Assembly (NCBI GenBank): GCA_030667105.1
Contig: DAOUWN010000001.1
Location: 1-64,000, forward strand
DNA from: Deltaproteobacteria bacterium
Lineage (GTDB): Bacteria > Desulfobacterota > Desulfobacteria > C00003060
Length of the DNA: 64,000 nucleotides
Reading direction: 5' to 3'
The translations under genes and the position numbers were made by a program. The notes below the pieces were generated by a model. It saw only the letters and a list, made by a program, of their open reading frames with translations. It did not search any database and was not told the origin of the DNA. Below, one piece after another: positions 52,338 through 59,702 of this stretch (its first letter is position 1; every line of letters begins with the position of its first letter).

Positions 52338-52904
52338 TTACTCATTCCTGGCTATAGCCGCATTCGCTACTGCCATGCAGTGTTTTATGAACGCCTCGAC
52401 GCTCACACTATTCTTTGCTCGGTTACACCATGTACAACACGGAACACAATTTTCTATTGTGTATCCCTTTGAGTTATCCTTTCTGTCTATTCCAGAAGCA
52501 AAGATAGATGCTCTGCCTCTTTGAGATGGTCTTTCTTCCGGAGAAGATTTGCAATATTCACAAGGCTGTGAACATATTGCCTTAAATTGTTCAAAGGAAA
52601 TTGAACATGGGATTTTTCTAACCTTCGCGTTTCTTTTGTATTGGTTATAGTTCCATGTCCACGCAGCCTCTTCGGCAGAACGATACACTTTTCGAGATGA
52701 TCCAGTATTAAGAGGCCAGCGCCTCAAGCAACCGCAAGGCTTTGTGTTACCTCTTTTAAGACTGTAACCCCTTGTGGTTATCTTGCCACCGCACTCACAA
52801 AGACAATTCCAAAAGTAAAGGCCAAACTTGTCTCTTGGGCCACGGCTGATTACTGTTAATCGACCAAATTTCATTCCAATCAAATTGATTACTTTTCGTG
52901 CCAT
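52338..52904 (-). CDS. HNH homing endonuclease with N-terminal zinc motif
   Basis: 188 residues. IGMKFGRLTVISRGPRDKFG and CLCECGGKITTRGYSLKRGN form the N-terminal zinc-binding part; CEYCKSS, then GIDRKDNSKGYTIENCVPCC and CNRAKNSVSVEAFIKH make the HNH core. It starts inside the Acb2-like gene stop (TAATG). Confidence 0.88.
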   Translation of the reverse strand: MARKVINLIGMKFGRLTVISRGPRDKFGLYFWNCLCECGGKITTRGYSLKRGNTKPCGCLRRWPLNTGSSRKVYRSAEEAAWTWNYNQYKRNAKVRKIPCSISFEQFKAICSQPCEYCKSSPEERPSQRGRASIFASGIDRKDNSKGYTIENCVPCCTWCNRAKNSVSVEAFIKHCMAVANAAIARNE

Positions 52905-53104
52905 TATTCATTCCTACCAATTGAGGCCTGCGCCCAAAACACAGACTCTTCGATCTTGGTGATAGCCAAGGATCGTTCCCTGCTTTCGGGGCATTTGTCC
53001 TCAACCAACTTAGCTAAGGCTTTAGCATTGGCCCTGATTAGACCGTAGCGCTCCGGCTGGTCTCCCTTCGGGGAATGATAGGTAAACCGATTCTCCAAGC
53101 TCAT
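52904..53104 (-). CDS. acb2: Acb2/Tad1-type anti-CBASS nucleotide sponge
   Basis: 66 residues, strong AAAAGGAGGTG site. RFTYHSPKGDQPERYGLIRA, NAKALAKLVEDKCPESRERS and LAITKIEESVFWAQASIGRN match the compact helical hairpin of Acb2-like proteins, which bind cyclic di- and trinucleotides and block CBASS and Thoeris signalling. It lies beside recombination genes, where such anti-defence genes are often found. Assignment rests on sequence pattern only. Confidence 0.8.
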   Translation of the reverse strand: MSLENRFTYHSPKGDQPERYGLIRANAKALAKLVEDKCPESRERSLAITKIEESVFWAQASIGRNE

Positions 53105-53125
53105 GTGAAATCACCTCCTTTTATG

Positions 53126-53737
53126 TCAAAATTGACGAAACAAAATCTCTCTGCGAATTACTGCCTCACAATACTCAAGTGCGGCCCGATACTTTGCCTC
53201 ATCACACACCGTGACGTTGTGTTTCTGCATAATCTCAGACCACTTCGAGTGCCACTCCGCGAACGTATGAAATTCACATCCTATTTTTAAAAATTTATTG
53301 TATGCCGTTACATTGAAGGAACAGGCACCTATAAGATTAACAATGGCAGTAAAGCGAAAAACCCAGGCATCCCCGTAGACCCAGGCATCCCCGGAGACCC
53401 TGGCATTCCCGGAGACCTCGGCATTCCCGTAGACCCTGGCATTCCCGGAGACCTCGGCATCCCCGTAGACCCTGGCATCCCCGTAGACCTCGGCATTCCC
53501 GGAGACCCTGGCATTCCCGGAGACCTCGGCATCCCCGTAGACCTCGGCATTCCCGGAGACCCTGGCATTCCCGTAGACCCAGGCATTCCCGGAGACCGAA
53601 AGATTGTCAGCCCTTTCGATATATCCGCCGACATCCCCTTTCCGTATGTCTCCAAAAGAGACACAAGCCTTGATTCTAAAAAGTGTTCGACTACGAAATG
53701 AAATGGTTTGTTCTTTGATTAACTTAAATTTTTTCAT
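53126..53737 (-). CDS. Hexapeptide-repeat (left-handed beta-helix) protein
   Basis: 203 residues from the ATG at 53737 (AAGGAGGAACAGG site). After a globular N-terminus, residues 48-130 consist of about 14 six-residue repeats (V-[SY]-G-[ND]-A-x). The DNA shows matching 18-nt near-identical units at 53360-53600. Repeats are nearly exact, so copy number probably changes fast. C-terminus is globular (HTFAEWHSKWSEIMQKHN). Such proteins are common in phages; function unknown. Confidence 0.85.
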   Translation of the reverse strand: MKKFKLIKEQTISFRSRTLFRIKACVSFGDIRKGDVGGYIERADNLSVSGNAWVYGNARVSGNAEVYGDAEVSGNARVSGNAEVYGDARVYGDAEVSGNARVYGNAEVSGNARVSGDAWVYGDAWVFRFTAIVNLIGACSFNVTAYNKFLKIGCEFHTFAEWHSKWSEIMQKHNVTVCDEAKYRAALEYCEAVIRREILFRQF

Positions 53738-53754
53738 AGTTCCTGTTCCTCCTT

Positions 53755-54333
53755 TCACGCTGATTTTAATCGACGATACATCCGCAGTGCCCACAGAAAC
53801 TCCTGGTAGGCCTGATCGTGGTCCTTAAACTCAATCGCCTTCGGCCACCCTCCCGAATCGCCCTTCGGCACATGCATGGCCATACGCTTAAAGGGTCTTT
53901 GCTTACAGGAAAGAATCACGCCTTTGCGATAAGCAGCGGTCTGCAAATCGGCCATGAGGCGCGAAAGAGGGGAGAAGGCCAAATAATATTTCCAATCCAA
54001 TAAGGCAGGCAGCCGATCACCCTTGAGAATAACCAGGGCATCGGCGCGGCCTTGCGTTTTCTGGGATGGGATTTTCACATATCGTTCGACCCAGAGAACT
54101 TTTTCAATGCAGTGCTCTTTGTAGGTCTTCATGCTGGAAAGGGCAGGGGTGAGATCGAGCGGCCAAGCAACGTCTATATCCCTCATAATAAGGGAGGTGA
54201 ACTTGTGCATCCTGTGGCCGTCATCGGCGGCTTTCTCAAGGACGGCCTTGGGCACACCTGCATACGGTTTGAAGACCGCACTCAAGACTTCAGTGATGCT
54301 CGGCCAGTTAAGCGGATATCTCTTCTTAGTCAC
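53755..54333 (-). CDS. PD-(D/E)XK exonuclease (RecB/Cas4-like)
   Basis: 192 residues, GTG start at 54333. GRADALVILKGDRLPALLDW then KYYLAF gives the D-x(n)-DxK active site (D and LDWK), and LMADLQTAAYRKG carries the motif-III Gln/Tyr pair. Probably the nuclease partner of RecT. Clustered with the helper coiled-coil gene. Confidence 0.85.
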   Translation of the reverse strand: MTKKRYPLNWPSITEVLSAVFKPYAGVPKAVLEKAADDGHRMHKFTSLIMRDIDVAWPLDLTPALSSMKTYKEHCIEKVLWVERYVKIPSQKTQGRADALVILKGDRLPALLDWKYYLAFSPLSRLMADLQTAAYRKGVILSCKQRPFKRMAMHVPKGDSGGWPKAIEFKDHDQAYQEFLWALRMYRRLKSA

Positions 54334-54511
54334 CCTTTTTCAGCCCCAACATTTCGTCCATGCCGTCTATCATCTGCTCATAGGTCATGTGCGGCCCGCG
54401 GTTCGTGGGCAGAAGGCTGTCGATAACCTCAACAAACGCTTCGCCCCGCCTGAGCCAATCCAAGATCTGGTGTTTCAGGCTCAACAACACCATCGCCTCA
54501 TGTTCTTCCAT
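54326..54511 (-). CDS. Small helical protein
   Basis: 61 residues from the ATG at 54511 (GGAGA site), overlapping both neighbours. Helices HQILDWLRRGEAFVEVIDSL and TYEQMIDGMDEMLGLKKG. Function unknown. Confidence 0.65.
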   Translation of the reverse strand: MEEHEAMVLLSLKHQILDWLRRGEAFVEVIDSLLPTNRGPHMTYEQMIDGMDEMLGLKKGD

Positions 54512-54878
54512 GGGTGTCTCCAAACATGATTTTTGGGGGGATACCGAATAAACTCGCAATCTTCTTTTGTTGGAGACGATCCTTGCGGTCTCCCTGAATA
54601 TAGTTATTAAAGGTTTGTCGCTTCATGCCAATGGCCTTAGCGATCTCTTCCTGCCGTATTCCCATCAACTTAATGAGGGCCGGTCGAATCCGGTCCTCTG
54701 GCCACCCCATCTTGAGCAAGCCGACAAACGTCTCCAGCAGATTTTTTTTGTCTTGATTCATGTTTTCCCCTTGTGGATTTTGCAACAATGCTTTATGTTG
54801 TGTTGCGGGTAAGTCTCTGAGACTTAAAAGGTTTTCGGAACTTTGTCGCTTGGCATGTACCTGGAGTTCCGTTGTCAT
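54498..54878 (-). CDS. XRE-type helix-turn-helix regulator, first gene of the operon
   Basis: 126 residues from the ATG at 54878 (GGAGG at 7 nt); an internal ATG at 54761 has a weaker site. QEEIAKAIGMKRQTFNNYIQ is a clear HTH (residues 79-105), followed by a short C-terminal helix. Located next to divergent promoters, so it could control them, like a Cro or early repressor. Confidence 0.75.
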   Translation of the reverse strand: MTTELQVHAKRQSSENLLSLRDLPATQHKALLQNPQGENMNQDKKNLLETFVGLLKMGWPEDRIRPALIKLMGIRQEEIAKAIGMKRQTFNNYIQGDRKDRLQQKKIASLFGIPPKIMFGDTHGRT

Positions 54879-54926
54879 GGTCATCCTCCAAGGTTCTTAG
54901 ATTATCGTAAAATCGAAGCCTAAAGT

Positions 54927-54955
54927 TTTCTACAAGGACCTTATGGCTTTGTCAA
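54927..54955 (-). promoter_or_regulatory. Promoter for the early/recombination operon
   Basis: Minus-strand TTGACA (54955-54950), 17-nt spacer, TAGAAA (54932-54927), about 50 nt upstream of the XRE gene. Perfect -35 box and spacing. Confidence 0.65.
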
Positions 54956-55081
54956 CAGAAAAATAGAGATAAAAAAAGGGACGGCGTCAAGCAGAACGTG
55001 TTATATTGAGAAATATCAAAGAGTTTTCGCGGCAATATTTTTTTAAAAAAATCTTTGAGAAAAAAACTCTACCGTTTTTTG

Positions 55082-55110
55082 TTGACAACGCCACAGCTAT
55101 TTGTTATTTT
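55082..55110 (+). promoter_or_regulatory. Divergent promoter for the plus-strand secreted protein
   Basis: TTGACA (55082-55087), 17-nt spacer, TATTTT (55105-55110), 27 nt before the ATG at 55137. AT-rich DNA between the two promoters holds inverted AGAGTTTT/AAAACTCT (55020-55027, 55073-55080), a possible regulator site. Confidence 0.7.
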
Positions 55111-55136
55111 CAATGAAAATCAGAAAGGAGGATATT

Positions 55137-55418
55137 ATGAAAAGGCTGGTACTGGCATCAATGTTGGCAACCTTATTTCTAGCGGGGACGGCTTTAGCAG
55201 GCCAAAAGTATAACGCTTTTACGAACCGATGGGAAACGGTCCCGGATCGGTATGAAATGAAATATAATCCCCATAACAACAATTGGAGCTATCAGGCCCC
55301 CAAAGCAAGACCTGAGTATAACCCGCATCAAAATACGTGGGATTGGAACCCAGAGCCTTATGGAACGCAACGGCAAGGGTTGCAAAATCCGTATGAGCCT
55401 GATGGGTTGAATTGGTAG
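55137..55418 (+). CDS. Secreted small protein with YN-x3-N-x-W repeats ('moron')
   Basis: 93 residues from the ATG at 55137 (AAAGGAGG site). A Sec signal (VLASMLATLFLAGTALA) ends at AxA, followed by three repeats of the form YNxxxNxWxxxP (YNAFTNRWETVP, YNPHNNNWSYQAP, YNPHQNTWDWNP). Own promoter and opposite strand suggest independent expression, like lysogenic conversion or superinfection genes. An ACCCA-TGGGT hairpin follows. Function unknown. Confidence 0.8.
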   Translation: MKRLVLASMLATLFLAGTALAGQKYNAFTNRWETVPDRYEMKYNPHNNNWSYQAPKARPEYNPHQNTWDWNPEPYGTQRQGLQNPYEPDGLNW

Positions 55419-55762
55419 GTTTGGGCATAACCATACCCACCGTAATGGGTGAGGAGGAACCCAATACGGGTAAAAAACCTAACTCAAATACAACATAATA
55501 GAAGATTGCGCCTTTTGGAGCCCTGTCTTGTTCGTATCAGGAACTAACGAGGTGTTGCCAAGCCCCGGATGACCCAGATAAGGCTTTCGCCATTTACAGG
55601 GATTTTCCGCCTGTTCTTAACCTATGAGAACGCAGGCGCATTTTAAAAGGTACCCCATTTAACGCCCCTTTATTCCTGTAACACCGTGTTGTGCAGTGCC
55701 AGGACGGTCGGTGGGTAAATCCATTTGATCCGGACGCTATCTTCTGGCTGTGTTCTTGGCAC

Positions 55763-55864
55763 AAAAAAACCCCGAGAGGTTTACGCCCCTCGGGGTTTAA
55801 ATTTTGAGGACCTGCTCCGGTTGATAAGACCGAGCCCCTCTTGATTGAAAGGGCAATCCTCAAA
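55763..55864 (-). ncRNA. Candidate structured small RNA ending in a terminator
   Basis: An 8-bp stem (TTTGAGGA at 55857-55864 with TCCTCAAA at 55803-55810, read on the minus strand) closes two inner hairpins (GCCC/GGGC, and ACCGAG/CTC(C)GGT), giving a three-way junction. It is followed by a perfect 10-bp terminator (AAACCCCGAG/CTCGGGGTTT, 55767-55798) and seven T. A TTGACA at 55929-55924 with 17-nt spacing to TAAATG may start it. No tRNA pattern. Neighbouring 55419-55762 and 55865-56148 appear gene-free. Confidence 0.55.
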
Positions 55865-56148
55865 CTGAACTGTTTCATTATCAAATACGAGCATGCAACC
55901 CATTTATCTCAGCGAAAACGGAATGTCAACAAGAAATCAACATACCATATTTCCAACCTCCTCTTCTATCCCCTGAGCTACGTGCCTATGCGGGTTTGCG
56001 GTGGTAATACAGTTTTTGTATTATCAAGTGTATTATCGGGGAGAAGGACATGAAAAGGACCATAGTTGATTGACCCTGCTTTGTCAATAGATGCAAATCC
56101 CAACCTGCTCTTCCAAATCCTGAGCGCAGGCAAGCTCGGATAAAACCA

Positions 56149-56304
56149 TTACGGTTTTTGATTTCCGATTGCTTTTCCAACGGCCACTCCAAACAATCCT
56201 GTAAGGCCACTGTTTACGATAGTTGCCGCCGCATCCTTCATTTGGAACATGGCGCAAAGCACAATAAGGGTGGCGCAAATGATTACGATCACTTTATCGT
56301 CCAC
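56149..56304 (-). CDS. Holin-like small membrane protein
   Basis: 51 residues with a GTG start at 56304 (AAAGGAGG site). An N-terminal hydrophobic segment (VIVIICATLIVLCAMF) and a glycine-rich second one (GLTGLFGVAVGKAIG) suggest a small holin or membrane effector. It lies next to the lysis genes. Inference from size and topology. Confidence 0.65.
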   Translation of the reverse strand: MDDKVIVIICATLIVLCAMFQMKDAAATIVNSGLTGLFGVAVGKAIGNQKP

Positions 56305-56473
56305 GAGAGCCTCCTTTCAACTCTGCCATGAGACCCGCCGAGCGCTTTTCCTCGTTGTTTATCAGTTCGTCAAGCTCGGCCTCAGTAAGATTCTCGATAG
56401 TTCTCAAGGCCCACTTAGCGGCTGTGTCGATAATCATTAAAAGAAACATGAGTTCTTGAGGCGTTAATTTCAT
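56294..56473 (-). CDS. 59-residue helical protein
   Basis: The ATG at 56473 overlaps the lipoprotein stop (ATGA). KLTPQELMFLLMIIDTAAKW is amphipathic; the rest is charged. Function unknown; it may be a lysis regulator. Confidence 0.65.
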   Translation of the reverse strand: MKLTPQELMFLLMIIDTAAKWALRTIENLTEAELDELINNEEKRSAGLMAELKGGSRGR

Positions 56474-56826
56474 TGGGTACCTCCTTCCAACTCAAAAATG
56501 CCATACCTGAACAACAGCCTGAAAATCTCCATCTTAATCCGGTTGTACGCTGCCTGCTTGTCGGCCACCGTCGCATCTTTCAGATCGACGGCCTCACCCC
56601 ACAGGTCCAGGGCTGTTGAGCCCTCATAAAAGAATATCTCGATGTCCATTCGTTCCTCATCGGTCAGTGTGGACCGCTGGATCAGATAATTCTCAAGGGC
56701 ATCGTTGAACGTGACCCTGGCAACGTAATGGCTGCCCTTAACCGGATGTTGTTCGATCACCTGCGCGGCTGAACAGCCGATAAATGCCAGTAAAAACAAA
56801 ACCCATAGTACCTTTACCTTTTTCAT
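56470..56826 (-). CDS. Phage lipoprotein
   Basis: 118 residues with a lipoprotein signal: VLWVLFLLAFIGC, lipobox at FIGC. The mature part is charged and helical (DEERMDIEIFFYEGSTALDL). Position in the lysis module suggests an outer-membrane component, but it lacks the Pro-rich pattern of typical Rz1 o-spanins. Strong AAGGAG site. Confidence 0.75.
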   Translation of the reverse strand: MKKVKVLWVLFLLAFIGCSAAQVIEQHPVKGSHYVARVTFNDALENYLIQRSTLTDEERMDIEIFFYEGSTALDLWGEAVDLKDATVADKQAAYNRIKMEIFRLLFRYGIFELEGGTQ

Positions 56827-56844
56827 GCGCTTCTCCTTTTTGTT

Positions 56845-57474
56845 TCATTCCTTGATTGTATGTGAAAAGTTGAGACGGGCAAATTCACCATGATGTTTTT
56901 TAGCCGCTTCATCATAAGCAAATGCCGCTTGTATTTTATTGTTGAATCGGCCTAAATACATTTCCTTGTAATCAACCTTAATCCTTGCGATCCACCTATT
57001 TCTTTGTTTGTCCCAATGTACACCCTTGTATCCGCTAGTGTTGTTTTTGGGTTTCCTTAAATTACAGGCATTTTGACAATGTTCACAAGTTCTCAGATTC
57101 TCTTTTCTGTTATCCAATAAGTTCCCATCCTTGTGATCGCCTTCTCGGTTGTCATCTTTTGAAAGGCCCAAGATGACACGATGTAGTTTTAATCCCTTTT
57201 GACAATTAACAATATACCCTCTGCCATCCAATCCCCATCTTACATTTTTTATCTTGTCATGGTCTTCTGCATCAACAATAGCTTCTGCCTTCACGTCACC
57301 ATTTCTATCATAAAGTTTCACCTGACAAATATTTTCATGAATAATATACCCATTCAAATTGTATCGAATTTTTGGATCTGTGCTCCCATGCCGCAACCAT
57401 CTTTCATAATGCTTCCTGCACCATCCCCTTACATAAACAAGAGCCTGACAATCCTCACTTTTACATTCTTTCAT
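56845..57474 (-). CDS. HNH-AP2 homing endonuclease
   Basis: 209 residues. Zinc motif CKSEDCQALVYVRGWCRKH at the start, HNH_3 at LKLHRVILGLSKDDNREGD and HKDGNLLDNRKENLRTC, then an AP2 DNA-binding domain (SGYKGVHWDKQRNRWIARIK, AAFAYDEAAKKHHGEFARLN). Separates the lipoprotein from the peptidase gene. Confidence 0.9.
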   Translation of the reverse strand: MKECKSEDCQALVYVRGWCRKHYERWLRHGSTDPKIRYNLNGYIIHENICQVKLYDRNGDVKAEAIVDAEDHDKIKNVRWGLDGRGYIVNCQKGLKLHRVILGLSKDDNREGDHKDGNLLDNRKENLRTCEHCQNACNLRKPKNNTSGYKGVHWDKQRNRWIARIKVDYKEMYLGRFNNKIQAAFAYDEAAKKHHGEFARLNFSHTIKE

Positions 57475-57566
57475 TGATGATTACTCCCTTCTGTAATCCC
57501 CTTATTTCTTTTATTTAGGGCAGGGTGACTAAGGGATGCCACCTTTTCGGCTCTAGCAACCTAGCC

Positions 57567-58145
57567 CTATAATCTTTTACAAGTTTCCGATCTAGCCTGC
57601 AAGTGGAAATGAGCGCCAAAATCTCTCAAAAATCCACTTCCGGCATGACATTCAGGACAGACAGTTGACGAAAGAACCCCTATATCGGGATCGACCTCGA
57701 ATTTGTGTCCGCACTTGTTGCAGCGCACGGTCTGATGATACATGCATACCTGGTATGGCTCCTTGCCGTAGTCCCATTCTCGGTTGATCTCCTGTTCTAC
57801 AATACGTGGATTGGAAAACTCCATACTTCGCCAATCTGTGCCCCTCATCTTCGGGAGCGCCCCGTGCACTCCTTTATCCCCTGCCCTAAATCCAGATGTA
57901 AAGACAACCTGCCCTGGCCAGCGCTCTATACCCCAAAAAACAACCTCCTTGAGCATAGGATGCCATGGAACAACAATAAGCTCTTGCATGACAACAGCGC
58001 TTTTGACACGGATCGAAGAAGAGCAATCAGGTAAATGCCCCGTCACTTGATCAATCCTATGCGTGGCCTGCTCAATACGGCGTTTTGATAACGCCAAATC
58101 GCTCACCGCATGTCTCAATTCGTGATGTATTTCATCCTGTTTCAT
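57567..58145 (-). CDS. M15-like peptidase endolysin with zinc-ribbon insertion
   Basis: 192 residues. VFTSGFRAGDKGVHGALPKM, RGTDWRS and FGAHFHLQARSE give the H...D...HxH pattern of M15/DUF882 D,D- or L,D-peptidases. A Cys4 ribbon (CNKCGHKFEVD...TVCPEC) is inserted before the last His pair. Likely the murein hydrolase of the lysis module. No signal peptide, so it needs a holin. Confidence 0.75.
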   Translation of the reverse strand: MKQDEIHHELRHAVSDLALSKRRIEQATHRIDQVTGHLPDCSSSIRVKSAVVMQELIVVPWHPMLKEVVFWGIERWPGQVVFTSGFRAGDKGVHGALPKMRGTDWRSMEFSNPRIVEQEINREWDYGKEPYQVCMYHQTVRCNKCGHKFEVDPDIGVLSSTVCPECHAGSGFLRDFGAHFHLQARSETCKRL

Positions 58146-58150
58146 TTTGG

Positions 58151-58570
58151 TTACCCGCTGCTCTTGGGGATCTCAATTCCATCCTTGCTGGCAATTAAGG
58201 AAACAATCGTTTCGATCTTGACCATACACATGGCGGTCTTGTTCATGCCCTTCTGTACGCCCTCTAGTTTTTTTTCGATTGCTCCAAACCTTTCCTGGCC
58301 ACGCCCCAAATCCTTCTTAATGTCTTTTGCGAGGTGCCCCATATCTTTCATGATTCCCTCTTCCAGTTTTTCGTGTTCGCCGTCACAATCCGGAGTATTT
58401 GTCTCCCTGTATTCCTTGCACTTTTCTTCAAACTCATTCAGCGAAAGGAGTTGATCTCCGGGTTTTCGCCTTTTTGTTAGCTCCTTGTAATAGCCCCAGG
58501 CAAACTTTACCATAATCCCTATGCCGATACCGCCCCATACGACATCCTTTATCCAGCCAAAACCTTCCAT
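58151..58570 (-). CDS. Single-TM coiled-coil protein, lysis module
   Basis: 139 residues from the ATG at 58570. One N-terminal membrane segment (VVWGGIGIGIMVKFAWGYY), then a coiled coil (EEGIMKDMGHLAKDIKKDLG). Topology fits an i-spanin-like or holin partner. Inference from topology and location. Confidence 0.65.
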   Translation of the reverse strand: MEGFGWIKDVVWGGIGIGIMVKFAWGYYKELTKRRKPGDQLLSLNEFEEKCKEYRETNTPDCDGEHEKLEEGIMKDMGHLAKDIKKDLGRGQERFGAIEKKLEGVQKGMNKTAMCMVKIETIVSLIASKDGIEIPKSSG

Positions 58571-58574
58571 GGAA

Positions 58575-58928
58575 TTATCTCGGCCCGAACCTGCGCTCCG
58601 TAGCAATGATGATGATCTTAGCCCCGGACGTGAACGAGCTGGATCCAAAATTGAGATAGGGCTGCAGTCGCTCACCGAAATAGTCCGCTTTTCTCTGATC
58701 GGTAGAGTCCGCGCATTTCACATCGAAAATAGACGGGCCGTTGGGATTGCCGCCAGCGGTCTCATCATAGCCGCCTTTAATAACACAGGCATCGTTTGCG
58801 GCGGCCGGATTGAACTGGATCGAAAGCACGCCCATGTCTTCACTGAAATGCTCACTCCATTTCCAGTGGCTGTCTACGGGGGTAATTTCGAGCCCCCGAT
58901 CCTTGAAAGTCTTGTACGTGTTAGCCAT
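58575..58928 (-). CDS. Small virion-region protein
   Basis: 117 residues, AAAGGAG site. Beta-rich (MGVLSIQFNPAAANDACVIK, AKIIIIATERRFG). It follows the secreted beta-helix protein. Possibly an appendage component; function unknown. Confidence 0.65.
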   Translation of the reverse strand: MANTYKTFKDRGLEITPVDSHWKWSEHFSEDMGVLSIQFNPAAANDACVIKGGYDETAGGNPNGPSIFDVKCADSTDQRKADYFGERLQPYLNFGSSSFTSGAKIIIIATERRFGPR

Positions 58929-58951
58929 GACTTATCTCCTTTGTCTTTACT

Positions 58952-59533
58952 TTACCACCTGCGCCACCAGCGGCGTTTTGCATGTTTGATATATTCATCT
59001 GAACCCATATCTACGCCATCGCCGTATTTGCGTACTGCGCCTCGTCTGTCTGTTAATATATTATATGGAGCCTGTGTTACGTCGAGGCCCTGGTCGATAC
59101 AGGGAGAGGTTGATTGAAGCCCGAAGTTGTCGTTTGCAGCGTCGATGAAGAGGGGGTCGGTTGCATATTTGTCTGCCGTGTCCGTGTTGGTATAATTTGT
59201 CGCATTGGCAACATCCAACCGTGAAGCAACGGTCGTTCCGCTTACAGACACAGACGCAGCATTTCCAGGAAATGCCCCATCATAGATTATTCCTGCTGTG
59301 GTGGGATCTGGAGTTGTGGTGATCGCTCCGCCCACATACACGATATCACCAGATGCTAATGCCCCAGCGCCCAAAGTGCCTGAGTTGGCATCAGCAATAC
59401 TGTCGGGCACAGAAGAGGTTGAACCGTCACCTGTGCCGGATTGCGTAACATAATACTCAACCCCCCAGGCCGCACTCCCCGCCATCAGCAGCAGAGCCAG
59501 GGTTAAAATCAATCGAAACATCAGATTTTTCAT
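58952..59533 (-). CDS. Secreted beta-helix fragment protein (choice-of-anchor Q-like)
   Basis: 193 residues. N-terminal Sec signal (MFRLILTLALLLMAGSAAWG). Repeating ...YATDPLFIDAANDNFGLQST, SPCIDQGLDV, and GDGVDMGSDEY match the ends of bacterial right-handed beta-helix surface proteins. Probably exported from the infected cell or part of the particle surface. Start at 59533 overlaps the TTG-start gene by zero bases and has GGAT upstream. Confidence 0.7.
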   Translation of the reverse strand: MKNLMFRLILTLALLLMAGSAAWGVEYYVTQSGTGDGSTSSVPDSIADANSGTLGAGALASGDIVYVGGAITTTPDPTTAGIIYDGAFPGNAASVSVSGTTVASRLDVANATNYTNTDTADKYATDPLFIDAANDNFGLQSTSPCIDQGLDVTQAPYNILTDRRGAVRKYGDGVDMGSDEYIKHAKRRWWRRW

Positions 59534-59537
59534 GTTC

Positions 59538-59702
59538 TCAAATCCTTATATGCATAGCGTCCCCAAGCCTGCGGTGCCAATACCTGCCCGTTGGAGTATA
59601 TGACTCCAATGCACCCAACAGGCCCCAAGTTAAAATATGCGGGATGCTAAGTCCGCCGCCAGTTACGAGGAACCCCGCGCTTACGATGCCTAAACCGTCC
59701 AA
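59538..59702 (-). CDS. 54-residue protein with TTG start
   Basis: The TTG at 59702 lies seven bases after GGAGGTGATC, a near-perfect ribosome site inside the end of the upstream gene. Product is small and hydrophobic in the middle (LGIVSAGFLVTGGGLSIPHI, LTWGLLGALESYTPTGRYWH). Function unknown; typical of small phage structural peptides. Confidence 0.65.
   Translation of the reverse strand: MDGLGIVSAGFLVTGGGLSIPHILTWGLLGALESYTPTGRYWHRRLGDAMHIRI

Noticed and set aside
53329..53664. Collagen-like protein in the alternative frame of the hexapeptide repeat
   Set aside because: It mirrors the 18-nt repeat, lacks a ribosome site and lies wholly inside the supported gene.
55619..55762. Remnant of a Doc/Fic-like toxin (minus-strand IKWIYPPTVLALHNTVLQE)
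   Set aside because: Only about 25 residues fit, followed by stops and no later motifs; too weak to annotate.
55980..56000. tRNA gene
   Set aside because: Only the D-arm pattern is present; D stem is unpaired and no T-arm or acceptor pairing is found.
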